The notes below the pieces were generated by a model, which saw nothing but the letters and a program-made list of their open reading frames with translations, was not told where the DNA came from and searched no databases. From Bacteroidales bacterium (lineage in GTDB: Bacteria > Bacteroidota > Bacteroidia > Bacteroidales > P3): a DNA stretch of 64,000 bases. The stretch is from contig JAFSQF010000017.1 of NCBI GenBank assembly GCA_017446745.1, forward strand, positions 1-64,000. The letters run 5' to 3'. Positions 8,801 through 17,775 of the stretch are shown one piece after another. Numbering within the stretch: position 1 is the stretch's first letter; each line of letters begins with the position of its first letter. A program made the position numbers and the translations under genes.

Positions 8801-11800
8801 TCGCCCCGCAACTACGAATTTGAGCTCAGCGACGGCTACGTGATGCGCTTCAAGATGCCCTCCGACTTCGCCGAAGTGAAGGACGGCACCTACATCTCGT
8901 GGAACAAGAAAGGCTTCAAGGAAATCAATATCGACGTGGAGATTGAGCTGGGTCGCAAAGGACAGGATGGCAACAAGCTGCTTGCCGTCGACCTGAAAAA
9001 CAACGGCCAGGTGAGCCCCACCAAGCCCGTCAAAGCCTATCTCACCACCAAGTTCAAGAAATGGGGCGACTGGATAGCCAAAATCAAGATGGACCCCTTC
9101 ACCGTGGTAGGCTGCGAGGACTGGACCTTCCTGCCCACAGGCAGCGGCATCTGGTACGACCACTCCAGCACTGAAACCCCCAAGGGCATTCAGTTCCCCA
9201 AGAACTACAACAAAAAAAATCAGGAGAAGCAGTGGCAAGGGTTCTATATGGACCGCTTCAGCGTGCTGCTCCCCGCCGACGTCACCAACACCTTCATCGA
9301 CCTCAACGGCGAGAAAGATGATATGCCCGACAGCACACTGGTATATAAGTACGGAGCCAACGGCGAGAAGACCGACTCGGTGGCCTACGCCTACCCCGGC
9401 ACCCGCATCGGCCTCGGTGCGCAGCACCTCATCATCGACGGCGACGGCATCAGCGTGGAGCTGGTGGGCACCGACCTCTTGAAGCTCGAGACCCGGAACG
9501 GCGGCGGCTGGAAGTTCAGCATCGACACCGTCTCGCTCTGCTTCGAGAAGAACAAATATAAATACGGCAAAATCCACGGCGGTGTCGACCTGCCCCTTTT
9601 CACCGGAGGCCTCACCTACGACTGCTTCATCGGCAGCGACAGCCTCGTCTTTGCCATCACTCCGGCCGACACCCTCAAGCTCGACCTCTTCCTGGCCAAG
9701 ATAGAGCTCGACAAGAAATCCTCCTACTTCAAAGTCAACCACGACTACGGCGGACACACCTGGAAACAGGAATGGGACGGCGTGACCACCTACACCATGT
9801 TGAACCAGAACGCCACAACGCGTGTGGACCTGACCCTCAACGGCAAGATCGACATCGACATGAAGAAAATAGGCCTCGACGTGTCGCTGCCGGGCATCAA
9901 GTTCGAGAACATGTATATGCGCAACTTCCGTGCCAAGAAAGTCAACACCGCCAAGGGCGAAGTGGAGGCCTACAAATTTGGCGATATGGACTTCAGCATC
10001 GGCAACTGGAGCAAGGCCTCGCCGCAGAAATTCATTGGCTGCGACTATGAGGAAATGGAACGTCAGGAGGCCATGGTCGACGCCCTCGCGCCGACCCCCG
10101 AAGGCGAGAAGCCCATCTTCTCGGGCCAAGTCAGCGGCTTCAAATACAGCGTCAACACCCTCACGCCCACCTTCGAACAAGTGAAAGGCAAGAGCGGCAC
10201 ATATAAGGTGGGTATCGACTTTGCCGGAACCATGGAGATAGGCATCGGCGCCGGCATGAGCGTGGGAGCCTCGGCGGGCTTCGGCATCAACTGCGAGGTG
10301 AACACCAACACCTGGGATGTCAGCAACTGGGGCGGCACCTTCGACTCGGCCCGCGTTAAGACCGACATCGGACCCCTCTCGGTCGACGGCTTCATAGGCC
10401 ACACACGCAACGACCCGGTGTTCGGCAACTCGTGGCGCGGCACCGTGAAGGTGAAGGTGATGGACGTGATAGAGTGCAGCATGGGCGCCGGCTTCGGCAC
10501 CAAGGCCAAAGAGAAAGGCTCGGGCGACTACGACTGGTGGTTCTTCGAAGGAGCCGTGGATATGGGCAATGCATCGCCCATGGTGCTGGGTCCGGTGACC
10601 ATCACGGGCTTCGGCGGCGGCTTCGCCTACAACTGCAAGCCTAAACAGAGCATGGCGGGCATGAGCGCCAAGAACATGATGAAAGGCAATTTCATGAGCA
10701 ACATGGTCTCCAGCTCCGGCAGCAACTACACGCCCTGCTACGACGCCTGGATGGCGAAGTGCGGCATCGCGCTGGCCATGACCGGCGACCCCACCACTCT
10801 CAATGCCGACGGCACGCTGAACCTGCGCATCGCCAACGGACACTTCTCGGGCATCTGCCTGCAGGTGAACTGCCGCATGATGTCGACCTACGATGACGAG
10901 AACAAGGAAGGCTCGGGCGGCATGGTGGAGGTAGGCGCCTTTATCGACTACACTAAATACGACGAAGGCGGCTGGGCTTTCACCTTCTCGGCCATCTGCA
11001 AGAGCGACATCAACATGAATGCTTTCCTGAAGAATGCCATGGGCAGCAAGCTGCCGGCCCAGATCAGCTATCCGCAGTTCTCGATGGGCGACGGTGGCGG
11101 CTGCATGTCGAAATATGTGGAGCCCTACATCCAGAAATCGATGGACTACGACTCGGTGAAAGCCAAAGTGAACAAATACAATGCCGGCCAGATAGGCGGC
11201 GGCATCAGCCTGCAAATACCCATCGACCTCTACATCTGCAAGAAACCCAACGAGAACACCAAGTGGTTCTTCGCCCTGGGCCGTCCGGCCTACGACGACC
11301 GCATCAAGTTCTCGGCGTCGTTCGACCTGGTGGTGTGCCGCTCGTCGACCACATGGACCTTCTACTTCATGACGGGCAACTACTTCCCCGAGGGCTTCGC
11401 CATGCCCGACATACCCACCGACGTGGCCAATTTCCTCGGCGACAAATACCTGAGCCGCGCCGAGGGCAGCCGCAAGCTCCCAACCTTCAAGAATGCCGGC
11501 GGCTTCGCCATCGGTGCCTCGTTCTATGCCAGCATCGAGTTCAGCCTGCTGCTCTATCTGAATGCCTCGGCCTACATAGGCTTCGACGCCGCCGTCATCA
11601 ACACCAACGGTGAGGGCTGCGAGAGCTACAGCAATATAGGCAAGAACGGCTACTACGGCATGGGACAGGCCTACGTGATGTTCCAGGGCGAGGCCGGTCT
11701 GGCACTGAACCTGGGCTTCTGGAAAGGCAAAATCTCGCTTGTCGAAGCCGGTCTTGGCGCCATTGTGCAGGCCGGCGGTCCCAATCCCACTTGGGCCTTC

Positions 11801-14800
11801 GGTATGCTCAGATTCAAAGCCTCATGCCTCGGCGGCCTGATCAAGATCAACACTGCCGTCGACTTCGAGCTGGGCCACACCTGCGTGCCCGGCGCCTCCG
11901 ACCCGCTGGCCAACGTCAAGCTGTTCCAGAACGTGACACCGGCCTACAGCTATGCCGACTACAGCAAGCCCGAAAAGATAGTGCAACCCACCACCACAGG
12001 TACGGTGGTCAGCAACATGCCATGGAATCAAGATGTGCTACTCTCGGCAATGGACGACAAGTCGAAGACGGTGACGCGCAAGTTCCGGTTTGTCCTCGAC
12101 AAGAGCATGAGTCAGTATGAATACTGGGGCAAACAAAACAACCAATGGAAATGGATCAAACGCTCGCTGCGCATCAGCGGCTCCAGCACCGATGAGAACA
12201 CCCTCTATTTCGAGGACTGGTACGGCGGTTTCCCCGAAGCCACAACGTTGTGGTTCCACCTCTACGCCCGCGTGTTTGAATACCGCAAGTCGTCGGACAA
12301 CAAACTCAGCGACTGGTACATGAGCCGCGACTCAATCTATTATGTCTGCGATAATTACGCCTATTCCCGTTCCGGCAATCCCAAGAACTACTCTGGTTCG
12401 TATGGCTGGCGCAAACCACTCTATACCGACAATGGCACCACCTACTTCAACACGCGTCGCTACTATCAGGACACAGCCTTCTACCTGAAGACCAGCACGC
12501 CGCCAGAGAACCTCTACGACCAGGTGGTGTTCACATGGCCCTACAACGGCGACCCGCAGGTGCCCTACCAGGAGCTGCACAAGAGCGGCGGACGATACTA
12601 TGCCTTGATATACATCTACAACGACCGCAACTTCCTCGACCCCAACAAGCTCGATGCCGACGGACGTCAGATTATGGCTTTCCTGGTGGAGAACGGATGG
12701 GGCGAACAAGCCGAGGCTCAGAAGTGCGACTACTACTATTATAAGAATGGCTACTTGGGCAGCAACATGCCATGCATTGCCGTAAGGCTGCCCTACGACT
12801 TCTCGCCCTACAACTACCAGAACCACAATCTGGCGGTACGCCTGATGCTGGTGAAGAAGAGCGACTACCAGGCTCAGCTCAACGCTCTCAACGGACAGGC
12901 CAACAACCTGATGACGCAGACACGCTACGAGAACCAGCAACGCAGCAACCTGTCTCAGCTGAGGAATGAATACTATGCCGAGAACAGCAGTGCTTCGAAC
13001 CGTGGCACCTCTGTGTCGCAGTATGGCGGTAGCTATGGTCGCGGTGCGGGAACCGGCGAAGGCAGCACCACCACCAAGTTCAACCTTAAGTTGGCACAGC
13101 TGCGCGAGGCCACCAATGCCTACAGCGGTGTGCGCGACACGGCGATGAACTTCAGCCGCAAGTCGTTGGCTTCGGGCTACGTGGCCGCGGTGCGTGCCGG
13201 CGCGGCGGTCTACAACCTCTACTTCCGCCTCTGCTCGGGCATCGACACCTATGATGATGTGCTTAGCCGCTTCTCGCTCAGCGAACTGTTCTCCCTCACC
13301 TCCTCCGACTGCCAGCACGACGGCAAGAGCGTGAAGACATTCACCGTGCTGAAGAACGGCAACGGCTACACCACCAATGCCGAGGATTATGCCAAGCGAC
13401 ACGCCTACCTCTTCTCGGAATGGGAGCCCAACAACCCGTTGCTGTATAAGACCGGCGTTCGCCTGCCGGCCATCATGCACGCCGCATTCAACTACGAATT
13501 GATGGACGTGCAGTACAAGCCGGAAGTCAAGCTCTACCAAAAATACTACCGCGCCATGGCCGACGTGAACGCCGCCATCAAGAACACCACGGCACCCTAC
13601 CGCCGCCCCAAGCAGGAATGCTCGGAAAAATGGAATGATATATTCTGCGGCGGCATAGGCGGCAAGAACTGGAAAGACTGGACCGACTACGGCGAGCGCA
13701 GCCGCGTGAGCACTGCCGCTGCACAAGGCTTGGTGCGCCTCAACGGCAACAGCAACTTCAGCGCTATGACCACTCGCCTCGACACGAAGACCTACTCCAA
13801 CCAGTACAAGGTGCGGCAGTGGGATGTCTACCAGGTGCTCGTGCCGCAAATCTACGACGCCACCTTCCAGGGTGCTCCGCGCTTGCTGCGCTTCCAGGCG
13901 GTGGACCAGAAAGGACGTGTAGACTCCACCATCCTCCTCGGACAATCCAAACAGTACCGCATGAGCGACAATCGGATAGTTTATTCGCCAGAGATGAGCT
14001 ACAGTGCTAAATGGAAGGTTATCGACGAGGCCACGGGAGCCATGGTGCAGGACATTAAGTACTACCATGAGTTCTTCCAGACACTGGTGGACTACGGTAT
14101 CTATATGCACGGACGCGGCTACAGCCACAAGGTCAGCGAACTCAACGAACTGATGAAGCAGAGCCGTTACCTGATCAACCTCGACTTCAGCACTTGCCCG
14201 CTGACCTTCGCCAAGTCTGTCTTCGGAATGTGGTGGATGAACTCGTTCCAGGCTCAGCACAAAGCGAACGAGGCTTACCTCAAGGAGATCAAGCGCAGCT
14301 ACTACAAGCCACAACCCTACATACCGCGCAACTACATGACGGCACAGGGCGGAGCACAGGCTCTCTACTGGCAGGACTATGTGCTGCACATGAACCAAAT
14401 ACCCTACGAGGTGAATAAGACGAAGGGCACCTGCTACGAAGACCTCTTCACCACAAACGGCGCATACTACGGCGGACACGACTTCACTTGGTTCAAGACA
14501 GCCAACTATGATGGCATTGTGGGGAACAACTACATCAGCGACGGAGGCCGTTACTACGACCTTGACGCCTACTGGTTCTCGCCCAACGCCTCGGGCTACA
14601 GCAACTCGATGGGCTATATGGCCAACCGCACGAAGGAGACAATCCACAACAGCGACGCACACCCCTTCGTGGTGACGAAGAAGAAGTCGAAAGCCGGTTT
14701 GTACTGGTTCAAGATAAACAGCACTTTCGTGAACACGCTGAAGACTGTCAACGGCTTGACGTTCCGCACCACCAGCAGCGGAGCAAAGGATTGGTGGGAG

Positions 14801-14803
14801 TAA
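5891..14803 (+). CDS. Giant secreted protein (2970 aa) with TANFOR-like N-terminal domain
   Basis: A signal-peptide-like N-terminus has an unusually long n-region (about 24 residues, with RRRGR supplied by a palindromic repeat) and a core ALLLLALCLDWSVKAQ. Residues ~43-200 resemble the TANFOR domain of Bacteroidota surface proteins: a strand-rich module with LLTNSSGSTQSV, RIDIPAGGTYV and LPEGNYNLCVKAC. Next come fibronectin-III-like stretches, an acidic linker near residue 350 (GGEDDDDTDTETGG), long beta-rich and Gly-rich segments (~1000-2050) and a Tyr/Asn-rich C-terminal third. I saw no T9SS sorting domain at the C-terminus (ends SGAKDWWE) and no catalytic motif. The gene sits 18 bases after a barrel-like gene and 73 bases before a fibronectin-III gene. 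A surface or envelope scaffold is an inference; the function is unknown. Confidence 0.7.
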   Translation: MNNNYTNNGTLPSHNSRRRGRLRTCALLLLALCLDWSVKAQDVTVVVQQKTANLPVTVASYADNFFNYFNILLTNSSGSTQSVYLTLDMECIYSATAEPMRIYTDDGNRTSRPRIDIPAGGTYVINTRQKFEEQFRGGRIATSSNLSQNSLGELLRLPEGNYNLCVKACQWSEVVTSDHELSNSCLSFQICYSGSAPEFTQPFGNLTTMPGVAPVGNAPVLMPSRNINIRWTGVVTNCPQNARFEYVLKIVKVLPNQNINDAIRRNPAAFSYNAGRRTYCLIDTMRNLNARFEPGALYVAQVEAHQNGNVANQMQLGNDGKSQLYAFYWGQSGGNGMRGRGGIPTGGEDDDDTDTETGGQVDPNPGVPTQNVSTNETSNKDEILGKIRQHYIVSPGKDDSTITALKAKFSDESSNVPSGNDSIVKSKTPDGIAILDEKRKKDFAIRWIPAHYDSIKRVNYEVKLYEYLSSPEVTLTHSPIKSKTINGEFNYWYGLDNVDPKELKDTSWANALELGKKYYVTVDAFVSYTYTKTTITTTNFLNNGEVTSTEYDTAYALQSDAVHYRSATLFQWGIDKALLDKLNPAKFTYPVDKSLADWTDTTQMQFGFTIPEVPRYHTFNFAWNKATGEDFGDSLTYQLHVWKVKKGKTIKQIVKDTSTFKVKNIKELSCKDSTLLDSLKNGETYLARVYVEYLKDTNKYDRQNKGWSVPIVFKLVDTVALGGFIDTKNACFAADTAGLSKQLITPKIDTLISNRTRLKMGRFDMIIQDGKYNSQKQTYSGTGFVIWRPAGFGCNVKVHFDSIKINKDHRIVSGSARSIATDSNNYLKLNLGNNKYGAGFDMGSDYVDEYMASAANELGNTGQDIQKWYNIINQGSNPISEMIHSGIEGDFSIGTVTTPITVNDKMFGSDAENIRLAVNDMFFSPVTAQMNLLCIFGAPQDNVYIPLLATNICITPDAFYHDTANDLRLFSPRNYEFELSDGYVMRFKMPSDFAEVKDGTYISWNKKGFKEINIDVEIELGRKGQDGNKLLAVDLKNNGQVSPTKPVKAYLTTKFKKWGDWIAKIKMDPFTVVGCEDWTFLPTGSGIWYDHSSTETPKGIQFPKNYNKKNQEKQWQGFYMDRFSVLLPADVTNTFIDLNGEKDDMPDSTLVYKYGANGEKTDSVAYAYPGTRIGLGAQHLIIDGDGISVELVGTDLLKLETRNGGGWKFSIDTVSLCFEKNKYKYGKIHGGVDLPLFTGGLTYDCFIGSDSLVFAITPADTLKLDLFLAKIELDKKSSYFKVNHDYGGHTWKQEWDGVTTYTMLNQNATTRVDLTLNGKIDIDMKKIGLDVSLPGIKFENMYMRNFRAKKVNTAKGEVEAYKFGDMDFSIGNWSKASPQKFIGCDYEEMERQEAMVDALAPTPEGEKPIFSGQVSGFKYSVNTLTPTFEQVKGKSGTYKVGIDFAGTMEIGIGAGMSVGASAGFGINCEVNTNTWDVSNWGGTFDSARVKTDIGPLSVDGFIGHTRNDPVFGNSWRGTVKVKVMDVIECSMGAGFGTKAKEKGSGDYDWWFFEGAVDMGNASPMVLGPVTITGFGGGFAYNCKPKQSMAGMSAKNMMKGNFMSNMVSSSGSNYTPCYDAWMAKCGIALAMTGDPTTLNADGTLNLRIANGHFSGICLQVNCRMMSTYDDENKEGSGGMVEVGAFIDYTKYDEGGWAFTFSAICKSDINMNAFLKNAMGSKLPAQISYPQFSMGDGGGCMSKYVEPYIQKSMDYDSVKAKVNKYNAGQIGGGISLQIPIDLYICKKPNENTKWFFALGRPAYDDRIKFSASFDLVVCRSSTTWTFYFMTGNYFPEGFAMPDIPTDVANFLGDKYLSRAEGSRKLPTFKNAGGFAIGASFYASIEFSLLLYLNASAYIGFDAAVINTNGEGCESYSNIGKNGYYGMGQAYVMFQGEAGLALNLGFWKGKISLVEAGLGAIVQAGGPNPTWAFGMLRFKASCLGGLIKINTAVDFELGHTCVPGASDPLANVKLFQNVTPAYSYADYSKPEKIVQPTTTGTVVSNMPWNQDVLLSAMDDKSKTVTRKFRFVLDKSMSQYEYWGKQNNQWKWIKRSLRISGSSTDENTLYFEDWYGGFPEATTLWFHLYARVFEYRKSSDNKLSDWYMSRDSIYYVCDNYAYSRSGNPKNYSGSYGWRKPLYTDNGTTYFNTRRYYQDTAFYLKTSTPPENLYDQVVFTWPYNGDPQVPYQELHKSGGRYYALIYIYNDRNFLDPNKLDADGRQIMAFLVENGWGEQAEAQKCDYYYYKNGYLGSNMPCIAVRLPYDFSPYNYQNHNLAVRLMLVKKSDYQAQLNALNGQANNLMTQTRYENQQRSNLSQLRNEYYAENSSASNRGTSVSQYGGSYGRGAGTGEGSTTTKFNLKLAQLREATNAYSGVRDTAMNFSRKSLASGYVAAVRAGAAVYNLYFRLCSGIDTYDDVLSRFSLSELFSLTSSDCQHDGKSVKTFTVLKNGNGYTTNAEDYAKRHAYLFSEWEPNNPLLYKTGVRLPAIMHAAFNYELMDVQYKPEVKLYQKYYRAMADVNAAIKNTTAPYRRPKQECSEKWNDIFCGGIGGKNWKDWTDYGERSRVSTAAAQGLVRLNGNSNFSAMTTRLDTKTYSNQYKVRQWDVYQVLVPQIYDATFQGAPRLLRFQAVDQKGRVDSTILLGQSKQYRMSDNRIVYSPEMSYSAKWKVIDEATGAMVQDIKYYHEFFQTLVDYGIYMHGRGYSHKVSELNELMKQSRYLINLDFSTCPLTFAKSVFGMWWMNSFQAQHKANEAYLKEIKRSYYKPQPYIPRNYMTAQGGAQALYWQDYVLHMNQIPYEVNKTKGTCYEDLFTTNGAYYGGHDFTWFKTANYDGIVGNNYISDGGRYYDLDAYWFSPNASGYSNSMGYMANRTKETIHNSDAHPFVVTKKKSKAGLYWFKINSTFVNTLKTVNGLTFRTTSSGAKDWWE
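5938..5962. repeat. AGGA-loop palindrome inside a coding region, copy 3
   Basis: Perfect arms CGCAGGCG and CGCCTGCG around AGGA, followed by GTACC. It lies in frame within the signal-peptide n-region of the giant protein and encodes RRRGRLRT. No ATG lies between it and the hydrophobic core, so it is translated if the gene is. Confidence 0.8.
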
Positions 14804-14876
14804 TTGCGTTCTAACGTTGATTAGCCAATCGAGGATATAGTTAATGAAATGGTTAAAGTTAAAGCTTTATAACACA

Positions 14877-17156
14877 ATGAAAAACATTTCCATAAATAAA
14901 ACATTCAAGCTTATAGCAATGATAGTTCTGGGCATGGCCACCGGCATGGTGGCTCATGCCCAGAACGAGCCTAAGGCTCCGCAGGTGCAGGACAGCGAGC
15001 CTCCATACGTGGTGGACACCACCGCCGGGGAGCCCGACACGGTGCTGGAGGCGCAGGGCTTCCGCCTCCTGGCACGCAGCTACGGCGACCACATCGTGCT
15101 GCGCTGGGCCCCCATCGACGCCGGCGTGTGGATGACGAGCAACAGCTACGGCTGGCACATCTTCCGCGGCTCGAGCGACGAGAACGACACCATCTTCTAT
15201 ACTGATGCCAATGGCGACACGGTTTATGAGACGTGGCTCACCAAAGACCGCCCCATCAAGCCGATGACGCTGGACGAGATGAAGCAGCGCTTCGACAGCA
15301 CCGACTTCTATGCCGGTGTGGCGGCACAAGCCATGTACGGTACCATGCACTACGACGTCAACAAGGCCGACCAGGGCAACGAGAGCGACCTCTTCACGGT
15401 GGCCGCCAAGCAATATCAGGAGCAGACGCAACGCCAGTTCATGGCCTACCTTGCTGCCGAAATAGAACCCGACGTGGCCTCGGCTCTGGGTCTGCGCTAT
15501 GTGGACAGCACGGTGCGCCGCGGCGTGCTTTACCAATACACTGTGGAAAGCCTCATCCCTACCGAGATCGTGGACCTTCAGCCTCGAAGCATCCTGGTGC
15601 CCTGCAGACCTTTCGTGCGCAAGGAGGACGAGATGATGCCGGAGATACGCTTCACGCAGCTCGAAATCCACAAGGTGGCTATACGCTGGGACAAGAACAA
15701 GCTGGCTGGCTACTGGCTGGAACGCAGCGAGGACAAGGGCAAGCACTGGACCAAGATTAACGAGAATGCGCCAATATGGCCCATGATCCCCGACAGCGGC
15801 ACCGTGGCGGCCTACGGCGACAGCGTGGCCTACTGGATGCAGGACGAGGTGGTGTTCTTCGATTCGCTGGACCTCACAAAGACTTATATCTACCGCGTAC
15901 AGGCCTTCGACGCCTTCGGCGAGAAGCTGGAGTGGAAGAAGAGCGAGAAATTCAAACTGATGGACCTCGAGCCGCCGTCGCAGCCACTGATGCTCAGCGT
16001 TGAGCCGCAGGAGAACCGCCGTTGCGTCATCAACTGGGATGTGGCCTACGAGGATGCCGACCTCAAGGGTTTCCTCGTCACCTTCTCGCGCGACCTTGAG
16101 GGGCCGTGGGGCAACGTCAGCAGCCTGCTGCCCAAGACGGCACGCACCTATACCGACACCCTGGTGTACCGTCGCGGGCGCGGCCTCTACCGCATCTTCG
16201 CCGTCGACACCGCCGGCAATGTGAGCTTCTCGCCGGCAATGATCAACAGTATCGAGGATATCTTCCCTCCCGATGCCCCGAAGAACGTGATGGCCATCAG
16301 CGACGACAGCACGGGGCTCGTCCTGCTGTCGTGGGACAACAACACCGACAAGGACCTGCTGGCCTATAAGGTATATTTCGCCAACCAGCGCGACCACGAG
16401 TTCATTGAACGCACGGAGGGTTACATCTACAAGAACGAATACTTCGATTCGCTGGACCTCACGTCGCTGACGAACGAGATTTTCTACTACGTCATTGCCG
16501 TGGACCAGAACCATAACTACTCTGTTCCAAGCGACACCATCCGTGTGCGCTTCGCAGACCTGATTGCTCCGGGAGCTCCGCTGCTGCAAGGCATAAGCCA
16601 GAACGGCGACACGGTGACGGTGAAGTGGCTGCGTAGCGTCTCGACCGACGTGGAGAAATACTTCGTGTTCCGCAAATTCCGCGAGGCCGCCAACTGGGAG
16701 TGCATAGCCACCAAGCTGCCCTCCGACTTCGACCCCGACGGCATACTGACATTCACCGACATGCCAACCCCAGACCCGAGGGCCTACGCCTACTGCATCG
16801 AAGCCATCGACAGCTCCGGCAACGTGAGCGGCATGGAGGGTCAGGCCGTCATTATGGTCGAGGAAAGCCCCGTGGTCAGCGTCGACATCAAGCTGAAAGC
16901 CTCGGTGAACAAAGACCCCAAGGGTGTGAAGCTGGAATGGAGCTACGACTTGGATGCCAAGAAGGACTACTACGGCGTGATATGGCGTGCCGGCGAGGAC
17001 GGCCAGTTCAAGGACGTCGCCACGTTCCGCCGCGGTGAGACGAGCTATATAGACCGCACTGCCCCCACTGGCAAGCTTACCTACTACATACAGCTGCAAC
17101 TGGGACGCGGCCGCCACAGCACGCCCTCGAGCCAGGCCACAGTGAAGATGAAATAA
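14877..17156 (+). CDS. Secreted fibronectin type III repeat protein
   Basis: 759 residues from the ATG at 14877, chosen because it gives a classic signal peptide (MKNISINKTFKLIAMIVLGM, cut after AHA). An in-frame ATG at 14844 would add 11 basic residues and cannot be excluded. After a first domain (residues ~55-250) come about five fibronectin-III-like modules, recognisable by repeated W-D...K-G-Y/F patterns and proline-rich joints such as PPSQPLMLSV, PPDAPKNVMAI and APGAPLLQGI. No enzyme motif, lipobox or T9SS sorting domain was seen. It is third in the operon, 73 bases after the giant gene. A binding or structural role at the cell surface or in the periplasm is inferred from the repeats. 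Confidence 0.75.
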   Translation: MKNISINKTFKLIAMIVLGMATGMVAHAQNEPKAPQVQDSEPPYVVDTTAGEPDTVLEAQGFRLLARSYGDHIVLRWAPIDAGVWMTSNSYGWHIFRGSSDENDTIFYTDANGDTVYETWLTKDRPIKPMTLDEMKQRFDSTDFYAGVAAQAMYGTMHYDVNKADQGNESDLFTVAAKQYQEQTQRQFMAYLAAEIEPDVASALGLRYVDSTVRRGVLYQYTVESLIPTEIVDLQPRSILVPCRPFVRKEDEMMPEIRFTQLEIHKVAIRWDKNKLAGYWLERSEDKGKHWTKINENAPIWPMIPDSGTVAAYGDSVAYWMQDEVVFFDSLDLTKTYIYRVQAFDAFGEKLEWKKSEKFKLMDLEPPSQPLMLSVEPQENRRCVINWDVAYEDADLKGFLVTFSRDLEGPWGNVSSLLPKTARTYTDTLVYRRGRGLYRIFAVDTAGNVSFSPAMINSIEDIFPPDAPKNVMAISDDSTGLVLLSWDNNTDKDLLAYKVYFANQRDHEFIERTEGYIYKNEYFDSLDLTSLTNEIFYYVIAVDQNHNYSVPSDTIRVRFADLIAPGAPLLQGISQNGDTVTVKWLRSVSTDVEKYFVFRKFREAANWECIATKLPSDFDPDGILTFTDMPTPDPRAYAYCIEAIDSSGNVSGMEGQAVIMVEESPVVSVDIKLKASVNKDPKGVKLEWSYDLDAKKDYYGVIWRAGEDGQFKDVATFRRGETSYIDRTAPTGKLTYYIQLQLGRGRHSTPSSQATVKMK

Positions 17157-17188
17157 AACATTAGTGTCATTATCTTATAATCTTATAA

Positions 17189-17257
17189 CGTTAATTCGTT
17201 AACGTCCCAACACTACAGCGAGACCAGCGGAGACTTTTGATTGTCTTCGCTGGTCTC
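17189..17257 (+). terminator. Two hairpins after the fibronectin-III gene
   Basis: CGTTAA-TTCG-TTAACG at about 17189-17205 is a short stem with a TTCG loop. A second, strong stem pairs GAGACCAGCG (17220-17229) with CGCTGGTCTC (17248-17257). No long T run follows, so these may be transcript-end or stability hairpins rather than a classic terminator. Confidence 0.5.
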
Positions 17258-17262
17258 ATTAT

Positions 17263-17547
17263 AGGAGGTCGGGATTCCTATCCCGACCAATAAACTGTAG
17301 GAGGTTCGGGATTCCTATCCCGTCCAATAAACTGTAGGAGGTCGGGATTCCTATCCCGACCAATGTACTGTATGAGGTCGGGATTCCTTTCCCGACCAAT
17401 AAACTGTAGGAGGTCGGGATTCCTATCCCGTCCAATAAACTGTAGGAGGTTCGGGATTCCTATCCCGACCAATGATCTATAGGAGGTTCGGGATTCCTAT
17501 CCCGACCAATGAACTGTAGGAGGTTCGGGATTCCTATCCCGACCAAT
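17263..17547. repeat. 35-36-base palindromic tandem array, 8 copies
   Basis: Eight units of AGGAGGTTCGGGATTCCTAT followed by CCCGACCAATAAACTGT, with small changes (TCGGG or TTCGGG; CCGACC or CCGTCC). Each holds the hairpin CGGGATTCCTATCCCG. Single copies occur near 66-95 and 548-575. The whole unit is conserved, so there are no CRISPR-type spacers. Confidence 0.9.
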
Positions 17548-17591
17548 GAATAGACAAAAGATACCATGTCTGTCGGTTTTTGTCTCCGCAT

Positions 17592-17690
17592 TGGCGAAGC
17601 TGGGAAGCTTCGCCTCCTATTGGCGAAGCTGGTTAGCTTCGCCTCCTATATTGCGGCACCTGGAGGCGTTAGCCACTACAGCCCGTAATG
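17592..17690. repeat. GAAGCTT-type palindromic repeats
   Basis: Two adjacent copies of GGCGAAGCTGGGAAGCTTCG then CCTCCTAT, followed by a GGAGGCGTTAGCCACTAC unit. The same modules occur at 1-115, 600-690 and 49246-49312. Confidence 0.8.
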
Positions 17691-17716
17691 GAAGAATGTT
17701 TTTACAACATAATTAT

Positions 17717-17748
17717 TTTGGCTATATGGGGCATATTTTATACCTTTG
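17717..17748 (+). promoter_or_regulatory. Promoter of the T9SS plug gene
   Basis: TTTG at 17717-17720, a 20-base spacer and TACCTTTG at 17741-17748. Because it covers the in-frame ATG at 17746, it rules that start out in favour of 17776. Confidence 0.75.
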
Positions 17749-17775
17749 TGGTTTAAAATAATCATATCAAAAAAC

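Noticed and set aside
7334..11215. Very long open frame (1293 codons) on the minus strand opposite the 2970-residue gene
   Set aside because: It mirrors the codon bias of the real gene, has no start signal or recognisable protein pattern, and its peptide is Val/Ala/His-rich as expected from an antisense frame. Similar shadows at 4502-5887, 12332-14662 and 14859-17117 were also dropped.
17263..17547. Possible CRISPR array (regular short palindromic repeats)
   Set aside because: The whole 35-36-base unit is repeated with no unique spacers, and no cas gene is present. The same holds for 41988-42437 and 53458-53887.
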